A stretch of 64,000 nucleotides of DNA from Sphingomonas montanisoli (lineage in GTDB: Bacteria > Pseudomonadota > Alphaproteobacteria > Sphingomonadales > Sphingomonadaceae). The notes beneath the pieces are model-generated. The model ran no database searches. It had not been told where the DNA came from and worked only from the letters and a program-made list of their open reading frames with translations. Location of the stretch: contig NZ_VTOU01000001.1 in assembly GCF_008274695.1 (NCBI RefSeq), positions 186,001 through 250,000 of the forward strand, written 5' to 3'. Positions 24,984 through 32,883 of this stretch are shown in pieces; position 1 is the stretch's first letter, and each line of letters opens with the position of its first letter. Position numbers and translations under genes: made by a program.

Positions 24984-27725
24984 TTAGAATTCGACGCTGA
25001 GATCGAGGCCGAAGCTGCGCCGCTCGACGAAGGTGCCGCCCGCCGATATGCCGTAGAAGGCGAGGTAAGACAGGCCGTGCTTTTCGTTGAACATGTTGCG
25101 GACGTAGCCCGAGATGCGCCCCTTGGTGCCGCCGATCGGAACATCGACCAGCGAGATGCGCGCATTCGCCAACCAGAAGCCGCCGAGACGTCCGTTCTTC
25201 ACCAGAAGATCGGTGTAAGTCTGCGTGCTCGCCGCGACGTCCGCCGCCGTTGCGGTGGGCAGGCCGTAAAGCGCCAGCAGTTCGCGCGGCAGACCCAGCG
25301 CCGGGGTCGTCGGAATGGTCTGCGCTTCGTAATGCGAGCGGTAGTTCGCATCGAGGCGGATCGACAAATAGGCGTCACCGATGATCGGCTGCGTATCGTA
25401 CTGGACCGAACCCTGCAGCGTCCATTCGGGCGCGATCGGCTTGCCCGGCGCGACACCCGCGAAGGGCGAAGCGAAGGTCTGCTTGGCGTAACCGACGCTG
25501 CCGTTGAGCGTCAGCCCGTCGATCGGCGCGGCGGTCAGTTCGGCCTCGAAGCCCTTCACCTTGGCCGAGCCGAGGTTGAGCAGCTGCGTGGCCGTCACGT
25601 TCGTGATCGCCGTCTGACCGGGCAGGACCACCGGGATCGGCGAGGTGCGGTTGAACTGCGAGTTCTTGCTCGACTGATAAAAAGCCGCAGTGTTGAAGCG
25701 GACCTTGCGATCGAACAGTTCCGACTTGAAGCCGATTTCGCCGGCCTTGGTCGTTTCCGGTTCGAACGGCACGTTGCGGATCGCGCCGCCGGCCAGATAG
25801 GCGGTCGCATAACGTGCATAGATGTTGGCATCGCGCGAGAAGTGATAGGTGATCGTGCCGTCGTAGGTGAACTTGTCGAACTTCTGCCGCAGGAAGGCCG
25901 ACACCTGTTGACGGCCCGGCTGCACCAGCGGATCGGCATCGAGGAAGTTCGCCATGAACTGCGGGATGCTGCCCGTCTTCTCATCCTTGGTGTAGCGGCC
26001 GCCCAGCACGATATCGACCTGCTCGACGGGCTTCACCGTCAGGCGCCCGAAAATCGCCTGCGATTCCGAAGTCGAGTGGTTGTAATCGCCCGCCAGCGTC
26101 GAACCGATGCCCCAGTTGTTCAGACCGCCATTGGGCTGGATCACCGGAATGCCGTTGGTGCCGTTGAGCGCGGCGATGATGCCGCCCGGCGAGGTCGCAT
26201 TAGCGTTCGAACCGAACTGATAGGCGAACCCCTTCTCCTTGAAGTAATAAAGGCCGACCAAGTAATCGAGCCATTCGGTCGCGCTGCCAAAGCCCTGCAA
26301 TTCCTGCGAGAACTGGCGCTGCTCCTGCCCCTGGAAGGCATAGCCGAGCGGAAACAGGGTGTTCTGCCCGGCGGGGAAGCGCGACGCGGGATACAGCGCC
26401 GGGTTCACCGCAGTCAGGAACTCGTTCATCAGCGTGAACTGGCCGCCATCGCCATTCTGCTGCACCTGGGTCTTCAGGTTGCGATAGGCCGTGATGCTCT
26501 TCACGGTCAGATAATCCGCCGCTTCGTAGTTGAGCGTCAGATTGTGGCCGTAGGACCGGATCAGCGCCGGCGCGGTATAAGGCTCCGCCTTGGCGCCCGG
26601 ACGGCGGAAGCCGAGCGAGAAGTCCTGCGCGCCGACCGAGTCGAAATTGCCGCGAATGCCACCAACATTGGTGATCGTGCCGGGGCGCGAGATGACGCCG
26701 TTGGTGAAGCCCGGCGTGGTGATCGATCCCGCGCCGCACTGGTTCACGCTGCCGCCCAGCGCGATCGCCGCCGCCACGCAGCTGCCGCCGCGCGAATAGC
26801 CTTGGATATTCTGGGTGGCGTTGGCTTCGAGCTGGTGATTGTAATCGAACTTGTAATCGGCGGTCAGGCCGTCGATCCCTTCGTAGCGCGCAGCCACGAA
26901 CACGTTATCGCTGTTCAGATAACCGAAGCTGCTCGCCGCCTTCTTCGGGGTGTAGGCGAAGTTGAACGCATCGCTCGCCGGCGTGGTGGCCGTCGCGGCG
27001 ACCGCCGGTACACTGATCAGCACCGGGCCCGGACGGAAGCCTGCAGCGCGGTTCTTGAAATCGCCTTCCCGTTCGTCGTGCATATAGCTGACGCGCAGCG
27101 ACAGGCCGTTGAACTCGGGGAAGTCGACCGTCGCGCGATAGCGGCGGCGATCGCGGCTGCCGAGGCCGGCTTCCAGCGTGGCGCCGAACTTGCCGGTCGG
27201 GTTCGCGGTCACGATGTTGATCGAGCCTGCGGTCACGTTACGGCCGAACAAAGTGCCCTGCGGACCTTTAAGCACTTCGATGCGCGAGATATCGGGCAGG
27301 TTGAAGCTCTGCCCCTGCGAACGCGCCAGATAGACGCCGTCGAGATAGACGCCGACGCGGCTGTCCAGGCCGATGCGCGGCAGGCTCTGCCCATTGACGC
27401 CGCGGATCGCGACCTGACCACCGCCGGGGATCGAGGTCTTGCCGGTGATCAGGTTCGGCACCGACGCGCCCAGATCCTGCACCTGGCTGATCCGGTTGTC
27501 GTTCAGCGTCTTGGCGTTCATCGCCGTGATCGACAGCGGCACGTCCTGCAGGCGTTCCTCAACGCGACGCGCGGTGACGACGATGTCCTGCAGGCCGCCC
27601 TGCGGCGCTTCCTCGGCGGCCGGCTCGACGGCGGCGTCCTGCGCGAAAGCGGGAATGCTCAAGCTCGTCGCCAGCGCCATCGCGGAGACGCGCGCAACCT
27701 GAAGCTGAATCGAAAATTTGCCCAT
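24984..27725 (-). CDS. TonB-dependent outer-membrane receptor
   Basis: A 913-residue receptor with a signal peptide (cleavage near SIPAFAQ-D), a TonB-box-like stretch DIVVTARRVEERLQDVP, a plug domain (SVPNLITGK, VAIRGVNGQ, RIEVLKGPQGTLFGRN, SINIVTANP), and a beta barrel ending in GLDLSVEF with the terminal Phe needed for barrel assembly. The substrate is unknown. It is one of the FepA/IroN/Pupylated-type large receptors abundant in sphingomonads that import plant sugars or aromatic ligands as well as siderophores. GAGAGGG precedes the ATG. The 264-base gap upstream shows no riboswitch I recognise. Confidence 0.92.
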   Translation of the reverse strand: MGKFSIQLQVARVSAMALATSLSIPAFAQDAAVEPAAEEAPQGGLQDIVVTARRVEERLQDVPLSITAMNAKTLNDNRISQVQDLGASVPNLITGKTSIPGGGQVAIRGVNGQSLPRIGLDSRVGVYLDGVYLARSQGQSFNLPDISRIEVLKGPQGTLFGRNVTAGSINIVTANPTGKFGATLEAGLGSRDRRRYRATVDFPEFNGLSLRVSYMHDEREGDFKNRAAGFRPGPVLISVPAVAATATTPASDAFNFAYTPKKAASSFGYLNSDNVFVAARYEGIDGLTADYKFDYNHQLEANATQNIQGYSRGGSCVAAAIALGGSVNQCGAGSITTPGFTNGVISRPGTITNVGGIRGNFDSVGAQDFSLGFRRPGAKAEPYTAPALIRSYGHNLTLNYEAADYLTVKSITAYRNLKTQVQQNGDGGQFTLMNEFLTAVNPALYPASRFPAGQNTLFPLGYAFQGQEQRQFSQELQGFGSATEWLDYLVGLYYFKEKGFAYQFGSNANATSPGGIIAALNGTNGIPVIQPNGGLNNWGIGSTLAGDYNHSTSESQAIFGRLTVKPVEQVDIVLGGRYTKDEKTGSIPQFMANFLDADPLVQPGRQQVSAFLRQKFDKFTYDGTITYHFSRDANIYARYATAYLAGGAIRNVPFEPETTKAGEIGFKSELFDRKVRFNTAAFYQSSKNSQFNRTSPIPVVLPGQTAITNVTATQLLNLGSAKVKGFEAELTAAPIDGLTLNGSVGYAKQTFASPFAGVAPGKPIAPEWTLQGSVQYDTQPIIGDAYLSIRLDANYRSHYEAQTIPTTPALGLPRELLALYGLPTATAADVAASTQTYTDLLVKNGRLGGFWLANARISLVDVPIGGTKGRISGYVRNMFNEKHGLSYLAFYGISAGGTFVERRSFGLDLSVEF

Positions 27726-27989
27726 GAAACCCTCTCAAAACCAGATGAAGTCTCGCCTGTGCCGGCGATGTTGCGCGCCTGAATCGACGCTTCACAGGGA
27801 TGGGACGCGCTGGGACAGCCGCCCGCGCCGATCGTCATCTCTCTCCAGAACCCGAGTATTTTCCCGGCTTTTCACCGCTTGGGCGGCAGGCGCGCTGCTA
27901 TGACGAAGCCGTGACGGAGCGACCAACGACTTTTGGGAACCGGGTTAAACGCATTTTTGCATCACGCACCGCACAAATGGCGATAGCGG

Positions 27990-29297
27990 TCAGACGAGGA
28001 TTTCGATGCTCGTTCCGTCCGGGCCGCTGTGGCGCAGCGCGACGGTGCCGCGATGCGCGGTGACGATGCGCCGGACCAGGCTCAGGCCCACGCCGGTTCC
28101 GGTCGCCTTGGTCGTGAAGAAGGGCAGGAAGATGTCGTTCGTCAGGTCGGGCGGAATGCCCGGTCCGTTGTCGCCCACCGTGATCGCGATGCCGGCCGCG
28201 CCGCGCGCGATGGTCAATCCGATCTGTGGCGACCGCCCTGCGCCAGAAGCTGCCTCGGCGCCGTTCTTCATCAGGTTGAGCACCGCCTGCGCCATCAGAT
28301 CGGGATCGAGATCGAGCATCAGATCGTCGGGTGCGACCGACACTGTGAGCCCCGCCCCCTCGCCTTCGGGCGTCGCCGCGAACAGCCGCCCCATCTCCTC
28401 GGCCCAGCCCTTCGCGGCGAAGCGGCACGGATGGATGACCGGCGATCGGATGAAGGCGCGATAGCCCTCGACAAAGTGCATGATCCCTTCGGACCGGCGC
28501 GCCACCGTCTCGATCGCCATGCGCGCATCGGCCAGATCGGCGGGCGCAGCCGCCATCAGCGACGCGGCCGACCGCGCGAGCGACGTCACCGGGGTCATCG
28601 AGTTCATGATCTCATGCGTCAGCACGCGGACCAGATCGGCTTGCGCGCTCATTTCGACAGCATCGATCTCGTTATGGAGCGGCTGGATCGCCAGCAGGCG
28701 CAGCGGGCGGCCGAGGCGGTGAAGCGGGGTCGCAAGCATCGACGCCCGCTGCGGCCTGCCATCGATCGACACGATCCCAAGCCGCCGCCCCCGTCCGTGC
28801 AGGGCCGCCACCAGATCGTCGCCGAAGCCCGCAAAATCCGCGATCCGGACGGCGTCGGTATGGAACAGCTTGCGCGCGGCGCGATTAACAAGCTCGACCC
28901 GATCCTCGTCGATCACCAACAACGCGACCGGCGCCTCGTCGACCAGGGCCGCGTGAAATCGCCCCGCATCGGTCGCCGCGGCGCGTTCGTCACGCAGGGT
29001 GCGGATCGCGGCATCGAGCTGACGCCCCAATATCTCGAAGCCCCCGCCCCTCCGCCCGGTCGAAAAGCCCTGCGACAGATCGCCGTGCATCAGCGCCTGC
29101 ACGAAGCGCGCGACCTCGACATTGGTGCGGCGGACATAGGCCCACAGGCTCGCCACCGCCGCGACCAGCAGGAGCGCCGAGAGGATCGCAGTGGCGGCCA
29201 GCGATTGCGACACGCTGCCCACCAACGCGAACATCGTCGCCCCGATCGCGCCGAGCCGCAGCGCGACCCCGGCCGAGAAGCTGCGATCAAAGCCCAT
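27990..29297 (-). CDS. Membrane sensor histidine kinase (NtrY-like)
   Basis: A 435-residue protein: two N-terminal hydrophobic segments (about residues 10-50), a HAMP/linker region, a PAS-like part (FHAALVDEAPVALLVIDEDR), the H-box LVRVLTHEIMNSMTP, N-box LNLMKNGAEAAS, G1 VGDNGPGIP, F-box PFFTTK and G2 GTGVGLSLVRRI. It should phosphorylate the sigma-54 activator encoded just upstream, with which it overlaps by 11 bases. The stimulus is probably envelope stress or an exported compound, given the divergent efflux operon. Confidence 0.9.
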   Translation of the reverse strand: MGFDRSFSAGVALRLGAIGATMFALVGSVSQSLAATAILSALLLVAAVASLWAYVRRTNVEVARFVQALMHGDLSQGFSTGRRGGGFEILGRQLDAAIRTLRDERAAATDAGRFHAALVDEAPVALLVIDEDRVELVNRAARKLFHTDAVRIADFAGFGDDLVAALHGRGRRLGIVSIDGRPQRASMLATPLHRLGRPLRLLAIQPLHNEIDAVEMSAQADLVRVLTHEIMNSMTPVTSLARSAASLMAAAPADLADARMAIETVARRSEGIMHFVEGYRAFIRSPVIHPCRFAAKGWAEEMGRLFAATPEGEGAGLTVSVAPDDLMLDLDPDLMAQAVLNLMKNGAEAASGAGRSPQIGLTIARGAAGIAITVGDNGPGIPPDLTNDIFLPFFTTKATGTGVGLSLVRRIVTAHRGTVALRHSGPDGTSIEILV

Positions 29298-30678
29298 GCT
29301 TTTCCATGCGCCGATAGAGCGAACCGCGCGTCAGGCCGAGATCGGTCGCGGCGGCCGAGATATTGTAAGCGTGCTTCTTGAGCGCACGTTCGATCATCTG
29401 GCGCTCGGCGCGCTCCAGGTTGAAATCGCCCGTCTCGGCCGAAATGCTCTCGGGCGCGATGCGGACAGGCGTCGCCCCGCGCGCCAGCGGGAAGTCGGCC
29501 AGTTCATAGGCATCGCCCTGCGCAAGGATCACCGCACGTTCGGCGGCATGGCGCAACGCGCGAACATTGCCCGGCCAAGCATGCTCCTGCAGCGCCGCGA
29601 TCAGATCGGACGGCAGTTCGCGTTCGGGCGCGTCATAGCGACGCCGATAGATATCGATGAAGTGCGCGAGCAGCAGCGGGATATCCTCGCGCCGATCACG
29701 CAGCGGCGGCAGATGGATCTCGACCGTGTTGAGCCGGAACAGCAGATCGGCGCGGAAAGCGCGTTCGTCGGTCAGCCGGTCGGGTGCGACATTGGTGGCG
29801 GAGACAACGCGCACGTCGATCGGCACAGGCCGGTTCGCGCCCACCGGCGTCACCTGCCTCTGTTCGAGCGCGGTGAGCAATTTGGGTTGGAGATGGAGCG
29901 GCAGATTGCCGATTTCGTCGAGGAACAATGTGCCGCCATCGGCCGCCTGCAGCCGCCCGACCCGATCCGCGCGCGCATCGGTGAAGGCGCCCTTCACATG
30001 ACCGAACAGCTCGCTGTCGATCAGGTTTTCGGTCACGGCACCCATATCGACCGACACCATCGCGGCCGATGCCCGGCGCGAACGATTGTGGATTTCGCGC
30101 GCAACCAGTTCCTTGCCGGTCCCGTTCTCGCCCAGGATCAGCACATTCGCCTCGGTCGGCGCCGCGCGTTCGATCAGCGAATGGACGTGGCGCATCGCGG
30201 GCGACGTGCCGAGCAGAGGCGTCGCCGTCGCCGCTGCGCTCAAGGTCGCGAGCTTCGCGCGCTCGACCCCGGTGGCGCGGCGCGAGCGGCGCAGGCGCGC
30301 GGCGGTGCTGACCGTGGCGACCAGACGCTCGTTGAGCCACGGCTTCGACACGAAATCGGTCGCCCCGCGCTTCATCGCCTCGACCGCCATCTGCACCCCG
30401 GCATGCGCGGTGATCAGCACAACCACCGCGTCGGGATCGGCCTTGACGATCCGGTCGAGCCACAGAAAGCCCTCGCTCCCGTCGGTCGCCCCGCGCGCGA
30501 AATTGGCGTCGAGCAGGACGACGTCCGGCGATCGTTGGGCGACAAGACGCAGCCCCTCCTCGGGAACCGGCGTCGTCAGCACCTCGGCAAAATGGTCGCG
30601 CAGCGCCAGGCGCGCGGCGAGCAGGATGTCCTGATCGTCGTCGATCACCACCGCCAGATCGAACCGGCCATTCGCCAT
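29287..30678 (-). CDS. Sigma-54-dependent response regulator (NtrC family)
   Basis: A 463-residue activator. Receiver domain residues 1-125 with acidic pocket DDD at 13-15, phospho-acceptor Asp57 and Lys112; AAA+ domain with Walker A GENGTGKE (183-190), GAFTDA loop (230-235) and Walker B LFLDE (251-255); C-terminal Fis-type HTH ending NISAAATDLGLTRGSLYRRM. GAFTDA means it contacts sigma-54. ATG 30678 has GGGGGA five bases upstream; the frame continues open far upstream without homology. Three palindromes and a -24/-12 promoter lie between it and the divergent efflux operon, its probable target. Confidence 0.93.
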   Translation of the reverse strand: MANGRFDLAVVIDDDQDILLAARLALRDHFAEVLTTPVPEEGLRLVAQRSPDVVLLDANFARGATDGSEGFLWLDRIVKADPDAVVVLITAHAGVQMAVEAMKRGATDFVSKPWLNERLVATVSTAARLRRSRRATGVERAKLATLSAAATATPLLGTSPAMRHVHSLIERAAPTEANVLILGENGTGKELVAREIHNRSRRASAAMVSVDMGAVTENLIDSELFGHVKGAFTDARADRVGRLQAADGGTLFLDEIGNLPLHLQPKLLTALEQRQVTPVGANRPVPIDVRVVSATNVAPDRLTDERAFRADLLFRLNTVEIHLPPLRDRREDIPLLLAHFIDIYRRRYDAPERELPSDLIAALQEHAWPGNVRALRHAAERAVILAQGDAYELADFPLARGATPVRIAPESISAETGDFNLERAERQMIERALKKHAYNISAAATDLGLTRGSLYRRMEKHGL

Positions 30679-30700
30679 CAATTCCCCCATATCCCCAGCA

Positions 30701-30771
30701 TGTCCGATTTCGGACAGTCGCGAAAGGACGACTGTTCGCTTTCGGACATCGCCACTGTCCGAAAACGGACA
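30701..30771. promoter_or_regulatory. Three TGTCCG-N4-CGGACA palindromes (activator sites)
   Basis: TGTCCGATTTCGGACA (30701-30716), TGTTCGCTTTCGGACA (30733-30748, one mismatch) and TGTCCGAAAACGGACA (30756-30771). Centres are 32 and 23 bases apart. They lie 55-125 bases upstream of the sigma-54 promoter, the normal place for enhancer sites of an NtrC-type activator. Confidence 0.75.
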
Positions 30772-30824
30772 GCGCAGGCGAGTGCGCTTCGACGAAAGGC
30801 TTATGCCGCCTGACCAGCAGCAAG

Positions 30825-30839
30825 TGGCACGGCGCTTGC
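30825..30839 (+). promoter_or_regulatory. Sigma-54 promoter of the efflux operon
   Basis: TGGCACGGCGCTTGC matches the -24/-12 consensus TGGCAC-N5-TTGC exactly. The start of transcription would be about 12 bases further, near 30851. Confidence 0.88.
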
Positions 30840-30852
30840 GTAATAATTCGGC

Positions 30853-32163
30853 ATGACCGTTCTCCGCATGAAATCCGAACCGCAGAGCAGCGCCCCGACC
30901 GGCGGCAGCATGGACCGCGTGATCGAAAAGCGTGGCCTTTCGACGCGCACCAGGATCATCGCCGGCGGTGTGGCCGCGCTCCTGCTGCTGATCGGCGCCT
31001 GGTGGTTCGCACCGCGCGGGGAAAGCCAGACGGTCGATGCGAGCCGCCTGACCGTCTCGACGGTGAAGACGGGCACCTTCGACGATTTCCTGCCGCTCCG
31101 GGGCCGCGTAACCCCGCTCCTCACCGTCTATCTCGACGCGGTCGAAGGCGGCCGGGTCGAAAAGATTTTGGTCGAGGATGGCGCGACCGTGACGAAGGGG
31201 CAGCTTCTCGCCGAACTCTCCAACGCCGATCTCCAGCTCTCCACGCTGGCGCGCGAAACCGAGGTGGCCGAGCAGCTCAACAATCTGCGCACGACCGAAC
31301 TCAACTTGTCGCGCAACCGGCTGGAGAATGAGCGCAATCTGATCCAGGCCGATCTCGACGCGAACAAGGCGAAGCGGCAATATGAGATCCAGCGCCCGTT
31401 GGCCGACAAGGGCTTCGTCGCCGGCCGCACCTTCCGCGATACCACCGACGACTATCAGTATCAGCTGAAGCGCAACCGTGTGCTGCGTGAGGCGCAGGCG
31501 ACCGACGAGCGGCTCCAGACCAGCCAGCTCGCCCAATTGCGCGCCACCGCCAACTCGCTCCAGTCCGCGCTCGCGATCGCGCGCGGCAATCTGGAACAGC
31601 TGAAGCTGCGGGCGCCCGTCGCGGGCCAGCTCACCGCCTTTTCGATCCAGGTCGGCCAGTCGATGAGCCGAGGCGAGCGGATCGGGCAGATCGACAGCCC
31701 CGGCCGCACCAAGATCGTCGCCGGCGTCGACGAATTCTACCTCGGCCGCGTCGAACCGGGCCAGATCGCCACGATCGAACGCGACGGCAAGCCGTATCGG
31801 ATGAAGGTCGCCAAGATCTATCCGCAGGTGAAGAATGGCGAGTTCGAGGTCGACCTGTGGTTCCTGGGCGCCGAGCCCGAGGGCATGCAGCGTGGCCAGA
31901 CGATCCAGACCCGGCTGACGCTGGGCGACCCGAGCCGCGCGCGGCTGATCCCCAACGGCAGCTTCTACAACGACACCGGCGGCAGCTGGGTGTTCGTGGT
32001 GGCGCCCGACGGCAAGAGCGCGGTGCGTCGCGACGTCCGCCTCGGCCGCCGCAATTCCGATTTCATCGAGGTGCTCGACGGGCTCGATCCCGGCGAGAAG
32101 GTGATCACCTCCTCCTATTCCGGCCTCGTCGACAAGACCGGCCTCGACATCAAGCGCGACTGA
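30853..32163 (+). CDS. Periplasmic adaptor (membrane fusion) protein of an ABC exporter
   Basis: A protein of up to 436 residues: one transmembrane segment (residues 36-55), a barrel-sandwich half motif VEKILVEDGATVTKGQLLAE, a long coiled-coil hairpin (about 115-245), the second half-lipoyl motif LKLRAPVAGQLTAF, then beta-barrel and membrane-proximal domains. It is the HlyD/MacA type. The start is uncertain: the predicted transcript begins only about two bases before ATG 30853, so ATG 30868 or 30910 may be used. It is the first gene of a three-gene operon with an ATPase and a permease. Confidence 0.88.
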   Translation: MTVLRMKSEPQSSAPTGGSMDRVIEKRGLSTRTRIIAGGVAALLLLIGAWWFAPRGESQTVDASRLTVSTVKTGTFDDFLPLRGRVTPLLTVYLDAVEGGRVEKILVEDGATVTKGQLLAELSNADLQLSTLARETEVAEQLNNLRTTELNLSRNRLENERNLIQADLDANKAKRQYEIQRPLADKGFVAGRTFRDTTDDYQYQLKRNRVLREAQATDERLQTSQLAQLRATANSLQSALAIARGNLEQLKLRAPVAGQLTAFSIQVGQSMSRGERIGQIDSPGRTKIVAGVDEFYLGRVEPGQIATIERDGKPYRMKVAKIYPQVKNGEFEVDLWFLGAEPEGMQRGQTIQTRLTLGDPSRARLIPNGSFYNDTGGSWVFVVAPDGKSAVRRDVRLGRRNSDFIEVLDGLDPGEKVITSSYSGLVDKTGLDIKRD

Positions 32164-32176
32164 GAAGGAACCCCTT

Positions 32177-32857
32177 ATGCTGACGCTGCGCAATCTTTCC
32201 CGAACCTACCGCACCGACACGGTCGAAACCGCCGCGCTCGACGCGATCGATCTCGACATCGCCGCGGGCGAGTTTGTCGCGATCATGGGGCCGTCGGGCT
32301 GCGGTAAATCGACCCTGCTCAACATATTGGGTCTGCTCGACAGCCCCAGCAGCGGTTCGTACCTGTTCCATGATCAGGAAGTCGCCGGCCTTCCCGAAGC
32401 GAAGCTGGCCGACGTGCGCAAGCGCCATGTCGGCTTCATCTTCCAGAGCTTCAACCTGGTCGACGAGCTGACGGTACGCGAGAATATCGAGCTTGCCCTC
32501 CTCTACCACGGCATCTCCGCCGCCGACCGGCGCAAGCGCGTCGCCGCCGCGATGGACCGCGTCGGCATCGCCCACCGCGCCGATCACAGGCCCAGCCAAT
32601 TGTCGGGCGGCCAGCAGCAGCGCGTCGCCGTCGCCCGCGCGGTCGTCGGCAAGCCCGATCTGATCCTGGCCGACGAGCCGACCGGCAATCTCGATACCCA
32701 GCATGGCGAGGAGGTGATGGGCATGCTTCAGGCGCTCAATCGCGACGGGGCGACGATCGTGATGGTCACGCACTCGCCGGCGCATGCCGACTATGCAAGC
32801 CGCGTCGTCAACATGCTCGACGGCCGCATCCTCGTCGAACGCCGCCGCGCGGCCTGA
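32177..32857 (+). CDS. ABC transporter ATP-binding protein (MacB/LolD type)
   Basis: A 226-residue ATPase: Walker [10 protein letters not shown] (38-46), Q-loop [13 protein letters not shown], signature [14 protein letters not shown], Walker [15 protein letters not shown], and H-loop [10 protein letters not shown]. This is the lipoprotein/macrolide exporter subgroup, whose ATPase works with an FtsX-fold permease as here. It starts 13 bases after the adaptor gene with AAGGA upstream. Confidence 0.94.
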   Translation: MLTLRNLSRTYRTDTVETAALDAIDLDIAAGEFVAIMGPSGCGKSTLLNILGLLDSPSSGSYLFHDQEVAGLPEAKLADVRKRHVGFIFQSFNLVDELTVRENIELALLYHGISAADRRKRVAAAMDRVGIAHRADHRPSQLSGGQQQRVAVARAVVGKPDLILADEPTGNLDTQHGEEVMGMLQALNRDGATIVMVTHSPAHADYASRVVNMLDGRILVERRRAA

Positions 32858-32883
32858 ACGTCCGGACAAAGGGGAACGGAGCC

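Noticed and set aside
24852-27782. 976-codon open frame on the + strand opposite the TonB receptor
   Set aside because: It lies antisense to a receptor with clear plug and barrel motifs; the translation is Arg/Asp/Gly-rich without domains, as expected of high-GC shadow frames.
30679-32193. Open frame extending the sigma-54 activator upstream by about 500 codons
   Set aside because: It crosses the operators and the sigma-54 promoter and runs antisense to the exporter adaptor. The receiver domain starts at the ATG at 30678 with a ribosome site.
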